A stretch of DNA of 64,000 bases, from the NCBI RefSeq assembly GCF_033546935.1, contig NZ_CP137854.1, positions 2,728,001 through 2,792,000 of the forward strand, written 5' to 3'. Source of the stretch: Xylophilus sp. GOD-11R. Its GTDB lineage: Bacteria > Pseudomonadota > Gammaproteobacteria > Burkholderiales > Burkholderiaceae_C. A model generated the notes under the pieces. That model made no database searches, had not been told where the DNA came from, and was given only the letters and a program-made list of their open reading frames with translations. A program made the translations under genes and the position numbers. This document shows, in pieces, positions 1 through 8,216 of this stretch (positions within the stretch are counted from its first letter, which is position 1; each line of letters starts with the position of its first letter).

Positions 1-834
1 GTAGCGCGCCTGCATGACGACGTGGGCTTCCGAAGCGGCGCTTTCGACGACCGCCTTGTATTCGGGCGTCAGCGCGTCGTAGGCCTTCTGGTTCACCAGC
101 AGGTCGAGCTGCAGCGCGCCTTCCCACCAGCCGGGGTAGTAGTAGTACGGCGCCACCTTGTTGAAGCCGAGCTTCTGGTCGTCGTACGGTCCGATCCACT
201 CGGCCGCATCGATGGTGCCTTTTTCGAGCGACTGGTAGATCTCGCCGCCGGGAATGTTCTGCGGCACGCCGCCCATGCGTTCGATCACCCGGCCTGCGAA
301 GCCGCCGATGCGGAACTTCAGGCCCTTGATGTCGTCGGGGGTCTTGATTTCCTTGCGGAACCAGCCGCCCATCTGGGCGCCGGTGTTGCCGCAGGGGAAG
401 TTGACCGCGTTGTACTTGGCATAGAACTCACGGGTGAGCTTGAGGCCGTTGCCCTCGAACATCCATGAGGTGAGCTGGCGCGAGTTCATGCCGAACGGAA
501 TCGCCGCGCCGATGGCGAAAGCCTCGTTCTTGCCAAAGAAGTAATAACCGGCCGTGTGCGCCGCCTCGATGGAGCCCTGCTGCACGCCGTCGACCACGCC
601 GAAGGCCGGCATCAGCTCGCCGGCTGCATGCACGCTGACCTGGAACTTGCCGCCGGTCATCTCGCCGACCTTCTTGGCGAAGGTCTCGGCGCCGCCGTAG
701 ATGGTGTCGAGCGACTTGGGAAAGCTCGAGGCCAGGCGCCACCGCACCGCTGCCTGGGCATGGACCGCCGGGGCCACGCCGGCCGCCAGCACGCCAGCGA
801 TACCCGCGTTCTTGATGATGAAACGACGATCCAT
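1..834 (-). CDS. TRAP transporter substrate-binding protein, DctP family (3' end outside window)
   Basis: This is a periplasmic solute receptor of a tripartite ATP-independent periplasmic (TRAP) transporter, which would bind an organic acid and deliver it to membrane subunits. About 278 residues are visible and the C-terminus lies beyond base 1. The N-terminus reads MDRRFIIKNAGIAGVLAAG, a twin-arginine-like signal followed by a hydrophobic stretch and an AHA-type cleavage site. The body carries family features such as the segment around GLKFRIGGFAGRVIERMGG and the later WIGPYDD. The start is supported by an AGGAGG ribosome-binding site at 840-845. The DctQ and DctM membrane subunits are not visible and may lie to the left. 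The ligand cannot be told from the sequence; the Tyr/Trp-rich segment before the edge resembles receptors for 2-oxo acids, but that is a guess. Confidence 0.85.
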   Translation of the reverse strand, partial: MDRRFIIKNAGIAGVLAAGVAPAVHAQAAVRWRLASSFPKSLDTIYGGAETFAKKVGEMTGGKFQVSVHAAGELMPAFGVVDGVQQGSIEAAHTAGYYFFGKNEAFAIGAAIPFGMNSRQLTSWMFEGNGLKLTREFYAKYNAVNFPCGNTGAQMGGWFRKEIKTPDDIKGLKFRIGGFAGRVIERMGGVPQNIPGGEIYQSLEKGTIDAAEWIGPYDDQKLGFNKVAPYYYYPGWWEGALQLDLLVNQKAYDALTPEYKAVVESAASEAHVVMQARY

Positions 835-959
835 GAATGCCTCCTGTGTTGGACACGAAATGTGTGGTGCCGGGCGCTCGTGGCGGCGTCTCGGCGGGGC
901 ATTCTAGGAATGGGTTTTCATGGTCTCCGGAAGGGTTTTCCCAGGTTCGGCGCGTGTCT

Positions 960-2891
960 TCAGCTTTCTGCAAGCATGGGCCGGCCGACATAGCGCCGGG
1001 CGATCGAGGCCTCGATGCCGGCGGCGTCCAGCCCGGCCTGCGACAGCAGCCGCACCGGGTCGCCATGCTCGATGAAGGTGTCGGGCAAGCCGAGCTGCAG
1101 CAGCGGCCGCAGCACGCCTTGCGCCTGCAGCGCCTCGGCCACGGCACTGCCGGCGCCGCCCATCACCGCGCCCTCTTCCACCGTCACCAGCGAATGGTGC
1201 GCGGCCGCCACCTGCAGCAGCAGCTCCACGTCGAGCGGCTTGGCCCAACGCATGTTGACCACCGTGGCGTCCAGCCGTTCGGCCGCTTCCAGCGCCGGAT
1301 AGAGCAAGGTGCCGAACGCCAGCACGGCGATGCCGCTGGCGCCCTGCCGACGGATCTCGGCCTTGCCGAAGGGCAAGCCTTCGAGCGACGCCAGCGGCAC
1401 GGTGCCCACGCCCGCGCCGCGCGGATAGCGCACGGCCACCGGGCCGGCGTGCTGGTAGCCGGTGGTGAGCAACTGGCGGCATTCGCGCTCGTCGGCCGGG
1501 CAGGCCACGGCCATGTTGGGAATGCAGCGCAAAAACGCGATGTCGTAGGCGCCTGCGTGCGTGGCGCCGTCGGCACCGACAAGCCCGGCGCGGTCGAGCG
1601 CGAACAGCACCGGCAGGTTCTGCAGTGCCACGTCGTGCACCAGTTGGTCGTAGGCGCGCTGCAGGAAGGTGCTGTAGATGGCCACGACCGGCTTCACGCC
1701 TTCGCAGGCCAGGCCGGCGGCGAAGGTCACCGCGTGCTGCTCGGCGATGCCGACGTCGTAGTAGCGCTCCGGGAAGCGTCGTTCGAACTCGACCAGGCCG
1801 GAGCCTTCGCGCATGGCCGGGGTGATGCCGACCAGCCGGGTGTCCTGGGCGGCCGTGTCGCACAGCCACTGACCGAACACCTGGGTGAAGGTGGGCTTGG
1901 ACGGCGCGGTGGACTTGACCAGCCCCACCGCCGGGTCGAACTTGCCCGGCCCGTGGTAGGCCACCGGGTCGGCCTCGGCCAGCTTGTAGCCCTGACCCTT
2001 GCGGGTGACCACGTGCAGGAACTGCGGCCCGCGCAGTTCGCGCAGGTTTTCCAGCGTGGGAATGAGCGATTCGAGATCGTGCCCATCGATCGGCCCGACA
2101 TAGTTGAAGCCGAACTGCTCGAACAGCGTGGCCGGCACCACCATGCCCTTGGCGTGCTGCTCGAAGCGCTTGGCCAGCTCGAACAGCGGCGGCACTGCGC
2201 GCAGCACCGACTTGCCGACGTTCTTGGTCGCCGCGTAGAAACGCCCGCTCATCAGCTGGGCCAGGTAGCGGTTGAGTGCGCCCACCGGCGGGCTGATCGA
2301 CATGTCGTTGTCGTTGAGGATCACCAGCAGCCGGCCGTCGAGCACGCCGGCGTTGTTCATCGCCTCGAAGGCCATGCCGGCGGTCATGGCGCCGTCGCCG
2401 ATCACCGCGATGGCGTGGCGGTCCTCGCCCTTCTGGCGCGCGGCCATGGCCATGCCCAGCGCCGCCGAGATGCTGGTGGACGAATGCGCGGTGCCGAAGG
2501 TGTCGAACTCGCTTTCCGCGCGCTGCGGAAAGCCCGAGAGCCCGCCCTGCTGGCGCAACGTTCCCATGCGTTCGCGCCGGCCGGTGAGGATCTTGTGCGG
2601 ATAGGTCTGGTGGCCCACGTCCCACACGATGCGGTCGCGCGGGGTATCGAACACGTAGTGCAGTGCCACGGTCAGCTCGACCGTTCCCAGGTTGGAACTG
2701 AGATGGCCGCCGGTGCGCGCCACGCTTTCGAGCACGAAGCTGCGCAGTTCGGTGGCCAGGGCGTCGAGCTGTTCGCGCGGCAGCGCGCGCAGGTCGGCGG
2801 GGCTGTAGATGCGCGAAAGCAGCGGGCGGCCGTCCGGCGAGACGAATGCGGGCGTGGGCGTTGCCGGGGAATCAGGAGATTGGGAGGACAT
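960..2891 (-). CDS. dxs: 1-deoxy-D-xylulose-5-phosphate synthase
   Basis: This thiamine-diphosphate enzyme condenses pyruvate and glyceraldehyde 3-phosphate, the first and rate-setting step of the MEP isoprenoid pathway in the cytosol. It has 643 residues, the usual length. Visible markers are the N-terminal [17 protein letters not shown] segment, the ThDP-binding [16 protein letters not shown], the middle-domain [14 protein letters not shown] with its catalytic Glu, and the C-terminal transketolase domain with RYPRGAG. It is the last gene of xseB-ispA-dxs, beginning 33 bases after ispA. The joint operon places DXP synthesis next to the prenyltransferase that uses the final C5 units. Nothing in the protein is unusual. 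Confidence 0.97.
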   Translation of the reverse strand: MSSQSPDSPATPTPAFVSPDGRPLLSRIYSPADLRALPREQLDALATELRSFVLESVARTGGHLSSNLGTVELTVALHYVFDTPRDRIVWDVGHQTYPHKILTGRRERMGTLRQQGGLSGFPQRAESEFDTFGTAHSSTSISAALGMAMAARQKGEDRHAIAVIGDGAMTAGMAFEAMNNAGVLDGRLLVILNDNDMSISPPVGALNRYLAQLMSGRFYAATKNVGKSVLRAVPPLFELAKRFEQHAKGMVVPATLFEQFGFNYVGPIDGHDLESLIPTLENLRELRGPQFLHVVTRKGQGYKLAEADPVAYHGPGKFDPAVGLVKSTAPSKPTFTQVFGQWLCDTAAQDTRLVGITPAMREGSGLVEFERRFPERYYDVGIAEQHAVTFAAGLACEGVKPVVAIYSTFLQRAYDQLVHDVALQNLPVLFALDRAGLVGADGATHAGAYDIAFLRCIPNMAVACPADERECRQLLTTGYQHAGPVAVRYPRGAGVGTVPLASLEGLPFGKAEIRRQGASGIAVLAFGTLLYPALEAAERLDATVVNMRWAKPLDVELLLQVAAAHHSLVTVEEGAVMGGAGSAVAEALQAQGVLRPLLQLGLPDTFIEHGDPVRLLSQAGLDAAGIEASIARRYVGRPMLAES

Positions 2892-2924
2892 GGTGTCTCG
2901 GGTGGGGCTCTGTTCGTTTCCGGC

Positions 2925-3857
2925 TCAGTGGTCGCGGTGCATCACCATGCCGGCCAGCGCGGCCAGCGCCTGGGTATCGGCCAGGCCGCTCTCCTGCAGG
3001 GCGGCCATCGCCCGGGTGTGCAACTCGCTCGCGCGGGCACGGGCGCCGTCGAGGCCGAGCAGCGATACGTAGGTAGGTTTGTCGGCGGCGGCGTCCTTGC
3101 CGGCGGTCTTGCCCAGCGTGGCGGAGTCGGCCGTGACGTCGAGGATGTCGTCGACCACCTGGAAGGCCAGGCCGAGCGCGGCACCGTAGGTTTCCAGTGC
3201 GCTCAGCGCGCTCGCCGGCGCGGCACCGCAGGCCGCGCCCATGGCGATGGAAGCTTGCAGCAGTGCGCCGGTCTTCAGGCTGTGCATGTGGCGCAGCGTG
3301 GGTTCGTCGAGTGCGATGCCCACACTCGCCAGGTCGATGGCCTGGCCGCCGGCCATGCCGCCGCGCCCGGCCGCGCGGGCCAGCCGTGCGCACAGCGCCG
3401 CCTGCACGGCGGGCGGCACGGAGCCGTCGGCGGGCGTGAGCCATTCGAAGGCCAGCGCCTGCAGGGCGTCGCCTGCCAGCAATGCGCCGGCTTCGCCGAA
3501 CTTGACGTGGACCGTGGGCTTACCCCGTCGCAGCACGTCGTCGTCCATGCAGGGCATGTCGTCGTGTACCAGCGAATAGGCGTGGATCAGCTCGACCGCG
3601 CAACCGGCACGCAAGGCGGCGGTGTCGAAATCGGCCGCGCGCGCGTCGCCGTCGTGCGAGGCCACTGCCTCGCGTGCAGCCAGCGCCAGCAGCGGACGCA
3701 GCCGCTTGCCGCCGTCGAGCACCGCGTAGCGCATCGGCGCGTTGAGCGTCTCCAGGGCGGGATCGGTGCTTTCGGCGAGCCAGCGGCCGAGCGCGGTCTC
3801 GACCTGGGCCAGCGATGCGCGGCTCCAGGTGTCGAGATCGAAGACGACAGCGCTCAT
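2925..3857 (-). CDS. ispA: Farnesyl diphosphate synthase / polyprenyl synthetase
   Basis: This is a short-chain trans-prenyltransferase that adds isopentenyl diphosphate to dimethylallyl and geranyl diphosphate to make farnesyl diphosphate. It has 310 residues. The first aspartate-rich motif is in [12 protein letters not shown] and the second in FQVVDDILD. The GGKRLRPLL segment near residue 45 supplies the diphosphate-binding Lys/Arg residues. The chosen ATG overlaps the xseB stop by four bases (ATGA, 3854-3857), so translation is probably coupled. A longer open frame runs upstream on this strand but lies inside xseB and has no family resemblance. The exact chain length of the product is inferred from the family, not proven. 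Confidence 0.95.
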   Translation of the reverse strand: MSAVVFDLDTWSRASLAQVETALGRWLAESTDPALETLNAPMRYAVLDGGKRLRPLLALAAREAVASHDGDARAADFDTAALRAGCAVELIHAYSLVHDDMPCMDDDVLRRGKPTVHVKFGEAGALLAGDALQALAFEWLTPADGSVPPAVQAALCARLARAAGRGGMAGGQAIDLASVGIALDEPTLRHMHSLKTGALLQASIAMGAACGAAPASALSALETYGAALGLAFQVVDDILDVTADSATLGKTAGKDAAADKPTYVSLLGLDGARARASELHTRAMAALQESGLADTQALAALAGMVMHRDH

Positions 3858-4111
3858 CCGGCCGGATTCCAGGGCTTGAGGGTGTCGCCATCGAGCAACT
3901 GCACCTGCTGCTCGACCGCCTGCAGGCGCTCTCGGCAGAAAGCCAGCAGCGCGGCGCCACGGCGGTAGCCGGCCAGCAGCTGGTCGAGCGGCAGCTGCCC
4001 GGCGTCGAGCCGGGCGACGAGCTGTTCGAGCTCGGCGAGGGCAGCCTCGTAGCTTGCGGGAAGATCGGCCGGCGGCGTGGCGGATTCGGGGGCGTTGGGC
4101 GCCTTGGGCAT
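3854..4111 (-). CDS. xseB: Exodeoxyribonuclease VII small subunit
   Basis: This 85-residue protein is the small subunit of exonuclease VII, which with XseA degrades single-stranded DNA to oligonucleotides. The helical core [19 protein letters not shown] followed by [20 protein letters not shown] is diagnostic of the family. XseA is not in this window, which is normal. It is the first gene of the xseB-ispA-dxs operon and is divergent from the Rieske-oxygenase gene at 4405. Confidence 0.95.
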   Translation of the reverse strand: MPKAPNAPESATPPADLPASYEAALAELEQLVARLDAGQLPLDQLLAGYRRGAALLAFCRERLQAVEQQVQLLDGDTLKPWNPAG

Positions 4112-4148
4112 GAGCGACGGCGAGGTCTTCGCTTGGCAAAAACCGAAG

Positions 4149-4154
4149 ATTTTA
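4149..4154 (-). promoter_or_regulatory. Possible -10 box for xseB-ispA-dxs
   Basis: On the minus strand this reads TAAAAT, 38 bases upstream of the xseB ATG, a plausible sigma-70 -10 hexamer. I could not find a good -35 at 16-18 bases, so the call is weak. Confidence 0.3.
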
Positions 4155-4228
4155 GGCCGGCTGGCGATGCTTTCGGTAACGGTTGCAGCAGATAGCCTGC
4201 ATCCCGGCTTCGGTGGGAAGCCCCGGGG

Positions 4229-4404
4229 TACAATCCACCCCTCAGTACCGCCGGCCTTCGTCGCCGGCGTTTCTTTTCGACGTGATCGTTCGACGGGCTG
4301 CGATTGACGGTTCCAGCCCGGTTTCTTCCGGCCACCACCGGTTTTTGCGACGCACTTCTCTCCTTGTTCTTCTCCCTGTGGGGAGTCTTTAGGTCAGGTC
4401 ACCC
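4229..4404 (+). promoter_or_regulatory. Putative promoter and structured 5' leader of the Rieske oxygenase gene
   Basis: TACAAT at 4229-4234 is a good -10 candidate, without a clear -35. A start near 4241 would give a leader of about 165 bases. It holds a perfect GCCGGC/GCCGGC hairpin (arms 4250-4255 and 4263-4268, followed by GTTTCTTTT), a short CCGG/CCGG hairpin (4328-4331 and 4338-4341, followed by five T), and a CTCCC/GGGAG hairpin (4372-4376 and 4381-4385) just before the start codon. Much of the rest is pyrimidine-rich. The Shine-Dalgarno sequence is weak. No known riboswitch class was recognised. Confidence 0.35.
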
Positions 4405-5544
4405 ATGTCTGATTTAAGTCTTCGACTGCAGCAGGCCGCAAGCCAACTTCCAGTAGACAGCTATTTCGACGAGGCGCTTTTCCAGCGCGAAAAGCAACGC
4501 CTCTTCCAGCAGGGGCCCCGTTACGTGGGGCATGCCTTGTCGGTGCCCGAAAAGGGCGACTACTACGCCCTGCCCCAGGAAGGCGAAGGCCGTGCCCTGG
4601 TGCGCACCGCCCAGGGCGGCGTCGATCTCGTCTCCAACGTCTGCCGCCACCGCCAGGCGGTCATGCTCAAGGGCGCCGGCTCGCTCGACCGCACCGCGCC
4701 CGGCCACGCCGGCGGCAACATCGTCTGCCCGCTGCACCGCTGGACCTACTCGCCCAAGGGCGAACTGCTCGGCGCGCCGCATTTCGCCGAAGACCCCTGC
4801 CTGAACCTGCGCAACTACCCGCTGCAGGAGTGGAACGGCCTGCTGTTCGAGGCCGGCTCGCGCAATGTCGCGGCCGACCTGGCCCGGCTCGGGCCGCGCG
4901 CCGACCTCGACTTCGGCGGCATGGTGCGCGATCGCGTCGTGCTGCACGAGTGCGACTACAACTGGAAGACCTTCATCGAGGTCTACCTCGAGGACTACCA
5001 CGTCGGCCCCTTCCACCCCGGCCTCGGCTCTTTCGTGACCTGCGAAGACCTGCGCTGGGAGTTCGGCGACCAGTATTCGGTGCAGACCGTGGGCGTGGCC
5101 AACCGCCTGGGCAAGGCCGGCAGCCCGGTCTACCAGCGCTGGCAGGAACAGCTGCTGTCGTGGCGCAAGGGCGAGCCGCCGAAGTATGGCGCGATCTGGC
5201 TCACCTACTACCCGCACATCATGGTGGAGTGGTATCCCCACGTGCTGACCGTCTCGACGCTGCATCCGGTCAGCCCGACCAAGACGCTCAACATGGTCGA
5301 ATTCTTCTACCCCGAGGAAATCGTCGCCTTCGAGCGCGAGTTCGTCGAGGCCCAGCAGGCCGCCTATATGGAAACCTGCGTGGAAGACGACGAGATCGCC
5401 GAACGCATGGACGCCGGTCGCAAGGCCCTGCTGCAGCGCGGTGACGACGAGCGCGGCCCTTACCAGAGCCCCATGGAAGACGGCATGCAGCACTTCCACG
5501 AGTGGTACCGCAAAGCGCTCGGGCCGCAGCCCGGCTTGCGCTGA
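4405..5544 (+). CDS. Rieske non-heme iron oxygenase, alpha-subunit type
   Basis: This 379-residue protein belongs to the aromatic-ring-hydroxylating oxygenase alpha-subunit superfamily, which uses O2 and electrons from a reductase to oxidise a substrate. The Rieske cluster ligands are C80-x-H82 and C108-x2-H111. The mononuclear iron site is seen as D197-Y-H199 and H204 in YLEDYHVGPFHPG, with acidic candidates for the third ligand near CVEDDEIAERM. No ferredoxin, reductase or beta subunit is adjacent, so electron partners must be elsewhere. It is divergent from xseB-ispA-dxs and is followed by a strong terminator. The substrate is unknown; aromatic-ring attack is a family default, not something the sequence shows. 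Confidence 0.85.
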   Translation: MSDLSLRLQQAASQLPVDSYFDEALFQREKQRLFQQGPRYVGHALSVPEKGDYYALPQEGEGRALVRTAQGGVDLVSNVCRHRQAVMLKGAGSLDRTAPGHAGGNIVCPLHRWTYSPKGELLGAPHFAEDPCLNLRNYPLQEWNGLLFEAGSRNVAADLARLGPRADLDFGGMVRDRVVLHECDYNWKTFIEVYLEDYHVGPFHPGLGSFVTCEDLRWEFGDQYSVQTVGVANRLGKAGSPVYQRWQEQLLSWRKGEPPKYGAIWLTYYPHIMVEWYPHVLTVSTLHPVSPTKTLNMVEFFYPEEIVAFEREFVEAQQAAYMETCVEDDEIAERMDAGRKALLQRGDDERGPYQSPMEDGMQHFHEWYRKALGPQPGLR

Positions 5545-5570
5545 AAAGGCGCTCATCAACGCGTCTTGCA

Positions 5571-5595
5571 AATCCGGCTTTGGCCGGATTTTTTT
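5571..5595 (+). terminator. Rho-independent terminator of the Rieske gene
   Basis: AATCCGGC (5571-5578), a four-base loop, then GCCGGATT (5583-5590) forms a perfect stem that runs straight into a T tract (5589-5595). It lies 27 bases after the stop codon. Confidence 0.9.
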
Positions 5596-5889
5596 CGTCC
5601 GATTCCAGTCAGCGCCGTCCTACGTTTGCAACAGCGAAAAGGCCTCGATTTCCTGTGGTTATCCGAGGATCGCAGCAGGTGACTTCCCTTCGTGGAGCAG
5701 GTACAGACGCTTCATTTCGTGTAAGGCAAATTCCTACATGGACGACGCGAAACGAGACATCGCGGATGACGCTTCCCCGACTTAATTTCCGAATGGGGTG
5801 TCTTCACAATTCAATTCATCGGATCGAGCAGCAGACAACGTGTCAAAGCAGCTTGCGAATCCGGAACTGACTTCGAAAGGGACCCCACC
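5596..5889. other. Gene-free region upstream of flhD
   Basis: With the terminator this makes a 345-base gap between the Rieske gene and flhD. It has no credible coding frame. Its composition is visibly less GC-rich than the flanking genes, especially around 5770-5830. It carries the palindrome-like site at 5720-5738. I found no convincing sigma-70 hexamer pair. The likely content is the flhD promoter and a long leader. Confidence 0.5.
5720..5738. promoter_or_regulatory. Imperfect palindrome resembling a NarL/RcsB/BvgA-type site
   Basis: The 19 bases TGTAAGGCAAATTCCTACA form an imperfect inverted repeat (TGTA...TACA outer arms). The core TAAG-(N5)-TTCCTA is close to the enterobacterial RcsAB box, TAAG-(N4)-TTCCTA, with one extra base. 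ATTCCTA also resembles a Bordetella BvgA heptad. Both regulators are known to act at flhDC promoters in their own hosts. The site lies about 150 bases upstream of flhD. The role here is inference. Confidence 0.35.
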
Positions 5890-6216
5890 ATGACCCGCGA
5901 ACAAATGCTTGCCGAGATCCGCGAAGCCAACCTGACCTACCTGATGCTGGCCCAGAGCCTGGTTCGCCAGGACAAGGCGGAAGCCGTCTTTCGCCTCGGC
6001 CTGAACGAAGAGAGCGCCGACCTGCTCGCCTCGCTGTCTTCCGCCCAGATTCTGAAGCTGGCTTCCGGCAACACCCTGCTGTGCCGCTTCCGCGTCGACG
6101 ACGACATGGTCTGGAGTCTGCTGACCAATCACTCGCCGAAGAAGGTGGGCAACGAAGCCACCAACCGCCTGCACGCCAACATCCTGATGGCTGGCCGCGT
6201 GTCCGAAGTGCTTTGA
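5890..6216 (+). CDS. flhD: Flagellar transcriptional activator FlhD
   Basis: FlhD pairs with FlhC in a heterohexamer (FlhD4C2) that activates class II flagellar promoters with sigma-70 RNA polymerase. The protein has 108 residues. It matches the family through the N-terminal helix EIREANLTYLMLAQSLVRQD and the segment LASLSSAQILKLASGNTLLCRFR. Cys65 corresponds to the cysteine forming the inter-subunit disulfide in E. coli FlhD. The Shine-Dalgarno sequence is a weak AAAGGG. flhC follows after a 123-base spacer, much longer than the tight arrangement in enterics. Confidence 0.95.
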   Translation: MTREQMLAEIREANLTYLMLAQSLVRQDKAEAVFRLGLNEESADLLASLSSAQILKLASGNTLLCRFRVDDDMVWSLLTNHSPKKVGNEATNRLHANILMAGRVSEVL

Positions 6217-6339
6217 CTCCCCCCAGGCTTCGCACTTCGTGTCTTCGCCTACCCCTCAAGGGGCGATACCGGTAGCCCGGCAAAGCCGGCTCTACGGTAT
6301 CTCTCGATAAGACAGTCCGCTTTCACGCTTGGAGTATTC
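6217..6339. repeat. Intergenic element with strong hairpin between flhD and flhC
   Basis: The spacer starts with CTCCCCCCAGGCTTCGCACT, continues with a CCCCTCAAGGGG motif at 6253-6264, and ends in a long hairpin at 6266-6300. The hairpin arms are ATACCG (6266-6271) and CGGTAT (6295-6300), with an inner TAG/CTA pair and a CCGGC-AAA-GCCGG core. The style resembles dispersed intergenic repeats of Comamonadaceae genomes, but no second copy lies in this window. No T tract follows, so it is more likely an mRNA structure or stability element than a full terminator. Confidence 0.55.
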
Positions 6340-6894
6340 ATGACCGCAGCCGCCGCCCCCGTCGTCAAGAGCGTTCTCAACGAGTCGCGCCAGATCGAAC
6401 GTGCCGCCGCGCTGATTCGCATGGGTGCCCGCATGCAGGTGCTGGAATCGGAAACCTCGCTGTCCTATGAACGGCTGATCCGACTCTATAAAGAGATCGC
6501 CGGCAAGTCGCCGTCCAAGGGCCAGCTGCCCTTCTCGACCGACTGGTTCCTGACCTGGCAGGAGAACGTGCACTCCTCGCTGTTCCTGAACATCTACGAA
6601 TACCTGTCCAAGGGCGCGTCGCTCGACCCGGTGGACGTGCTGACCAAGGCCTACCGCCTCTACACCGAACAGGTGGAAGCCGCCGAGATCGAAGCCCTGC
6701 TGTCCTTCACCCGCGCATGGCGCCTGGTGAAGTTCGTCGACGCGCAGATGCTGGCGCTGACCAGGTGCTCGCTGTGCGGCGGTGGCTTCGTCACCGAGCC
6801 CTATGAAAACGCCCGCCACTTCCAGTGCGGCCTGTGCAACCCGCCGGCCCGCGCGGGCAAGAGCAAGGCCGCCGGCGCGCTGATGCTGCATTGA
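6340..6894 (+). CDS. flhC: Flagellar transcriptional activator FlhC
   Basis: FlhC is the DNA-binding and zinc-binding partner of FlhD. The 184-residue protein has four zinc ligands, C143-x2-C146 and C163-x2-C166. Their spacing equals that of E. coli FlhC (C137, C140, C157, C160) shifted by six residues. The N-terminal region ESRQIERAAALIRMGARMQ and the motif FSTDWFLTWQENVHSS are family hallmarks. The neighbour downstream is an AI-2E permease, not motAB or che genes, so the master regulators stand apart from the flagellar cluster in this window. Confidence 0.95.
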   Translation: MTAAAAPVVKSVLNESRQIERAAALIRMGARMQVLESETSLSYERLIRLYKEIAGKSPSKGQLPFSTDWFLTWQENVHSSLFLNIYEYLSKGASLDPVDVLTKAYRLYTEQVEAAEIEALLSFTRAWRLVKFVDAQMLALTRCSLCGGGFVTEPYENARHFQCGLCNPPARAGKSKAAGALMLH

Positions 6895-6970
6895 TCCGGC
6901 GGGGCCCTCCGGCCGATAAGCCGGTGTCCGCCTACATGTCATCGGGGGGGCGCACGGCAGAATTTCTGCG

Positions 6971-8200
6971 ATGCCCGAACCTGTCGCCCAAGTCGTAGAC
7001 CGCCCTCCCCCCGCAGGACTCCCACCGGGCGCACAGCCCATCCCTGGCGCCGAAGACTTCGCCATCCGCCTGCCAGAACCCGAAGACGGCGACCCCGACC
7101 GTCCTCGCATCCTGCTGCAGACACCGATCAACGTCCGCAGCGTCTCCCTCGTCGTCGTGGCCGCACTGGCCAGCCTCTGGGCGCTGCACTGGGCGGCCGC
7201 CGTCCTGATTCCGCTGGTGCTGGCCCTCCTCGTCACCTATGCGCTCTCGCCCGTGGTCGAGATCGGCGTGCGGTTGCGGATTCCGCGCGCCCTGAGCGCC
7301 GCGGTGCTTCTGATGTCTATCCTCGGTGCCATCGGAGGCACCGCCTACTGGTTGAGCGACGACGCCGCCGATCTGGTCAACACACTGCCGGTCGCCGCCC
7401 GCAAGCTGCGCGACACCATGGCCGACACCAACCGCGGCCCCAGCACGCTCGACACGGTGCAGCAAGCCGCGTCGCAGCTGGAGCTGGCCGCGCAGTCACG
7501 CCAGCAGACGCCGGTGCGCGGTGTGACCCGGGTGATCGTGGAGCGCCAGCCTTTCAACGTGCGCGACTTCCTCTGGAGCGGCACGGTCGGCCTGGCGACG
7601 CTCGCCGGCCAGATGACGGTCGTGCTTTTCCTCACCTTCTTCGCCCTCTGCGCTGGCGACACCTTCCGCCGCAAGCTGGTGAAGATCACCGGCCCGAGCC
7701 TCACCCGCAAGAAAATCACGGTGGAGGTGCTCGACGAGATCACCGGGCAGATCCAGCGTTACCTGCTGGTGCAGTTGCTGATGAGCCTGCTGGTCGGTGT
7801 GGCGACCTGGCTGGCCTATTGGGCGCTGGGCCTGGAGTACGCGCCGGTCTGGGGAATCGCTGCGGGCGTGCTCAACCTAGTGCCGTATGTGGGCTCCACG
7901 CTCGTCACCGGCGGTTCGGCGCTGGTCGCCTTCCTGCAGTTCGGCACACCCGACATGGCGCTGACGATTGGCGGCGCTTCGGTACTGATCCACATCGTCA
8001 TCGGCCAGCTGCTGACACCCTGGCTCACCAGCCGGGCCAGCAGCATGAATCCGGTCGTCGTGTTCGCCAGCGTGCTGGTCTGGGGCTGGCTCTGGGGCGC
8101 CTGGGGATTGCTGCTGGGCATTCCGATCATGATGGTCGCCAAGGCGATCTGCGACCGGGTCGAAGACCTGAAGCCGGTGGGCGAGTTGATGAGCGCCTGA
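6971..8200 (+). CDS. AI-2E family transporter (PerM/YdiK-like)
   Basis: This 409-residue integral membrane protein belongs to the AI-2E exporter superfamily. Members have been linked to autoinducer-2 export, Na+/H+ exchange or other permease activity, so the substrate cannot be assigned. After a proline-rich cytoplasmic N-terminus of about 55 residues come hydrophobic helices, including SLVVVAALASLWALHWAAAV and VLIPLVLALLVTYALS. A soluble central domain spans roughly residues 130-200, and further helices form the C-terminal half. The family signature near the end includes GIAAGVLNLVPYVGS and HIVIGQLLTPWL. It lies 76 bases after flhC and is convergent with the gene at 8217. Confidence 0.85.
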   Translation: MPEPVAQVVDRPPPAGLPPGAQPIPGAEDFAIRLPEPEDGDPDRPRILLQTPINVRSVSLVVVAALASLWALHWAAAVLIPLVLALLVTYALSPVVEIGVRLRIPRALSAAVLLMSILGAIGGTAYWLSDDAADLVNTLPVAARKLRDTMADTNRGPSTLDTVQQAASQLELAAQSRQQTPVRGVTRVIVERQPFNVRDFLWSGTVGLATLAGQMTVVLFLTFFALCAGDTFRRKLVKITGPSLTRKKITVEVLDEITGQIQRYLLVQLLMSLLVGVATWLAYWALGLEYAPVWGIAAGVLNLVPYVGSTLVTGGSALVAFLQFGTPDMALTIGGASVLIHIVIGQLLTPWLTSRASSMNPVVVFASVLVWGWLWGAWGLLLGIPIMMVAKAICDRVEDLKPVGELMSA

Positions 8201-8216
8201 GGCCGGCCTCCACGCG

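Noticed and set aside
837..3968. A plus-strand open frame of about 1040 codons across dxs and ispA
   Set aside because: It is the antisense of two recognisable enzymes, with no coherent protein features.
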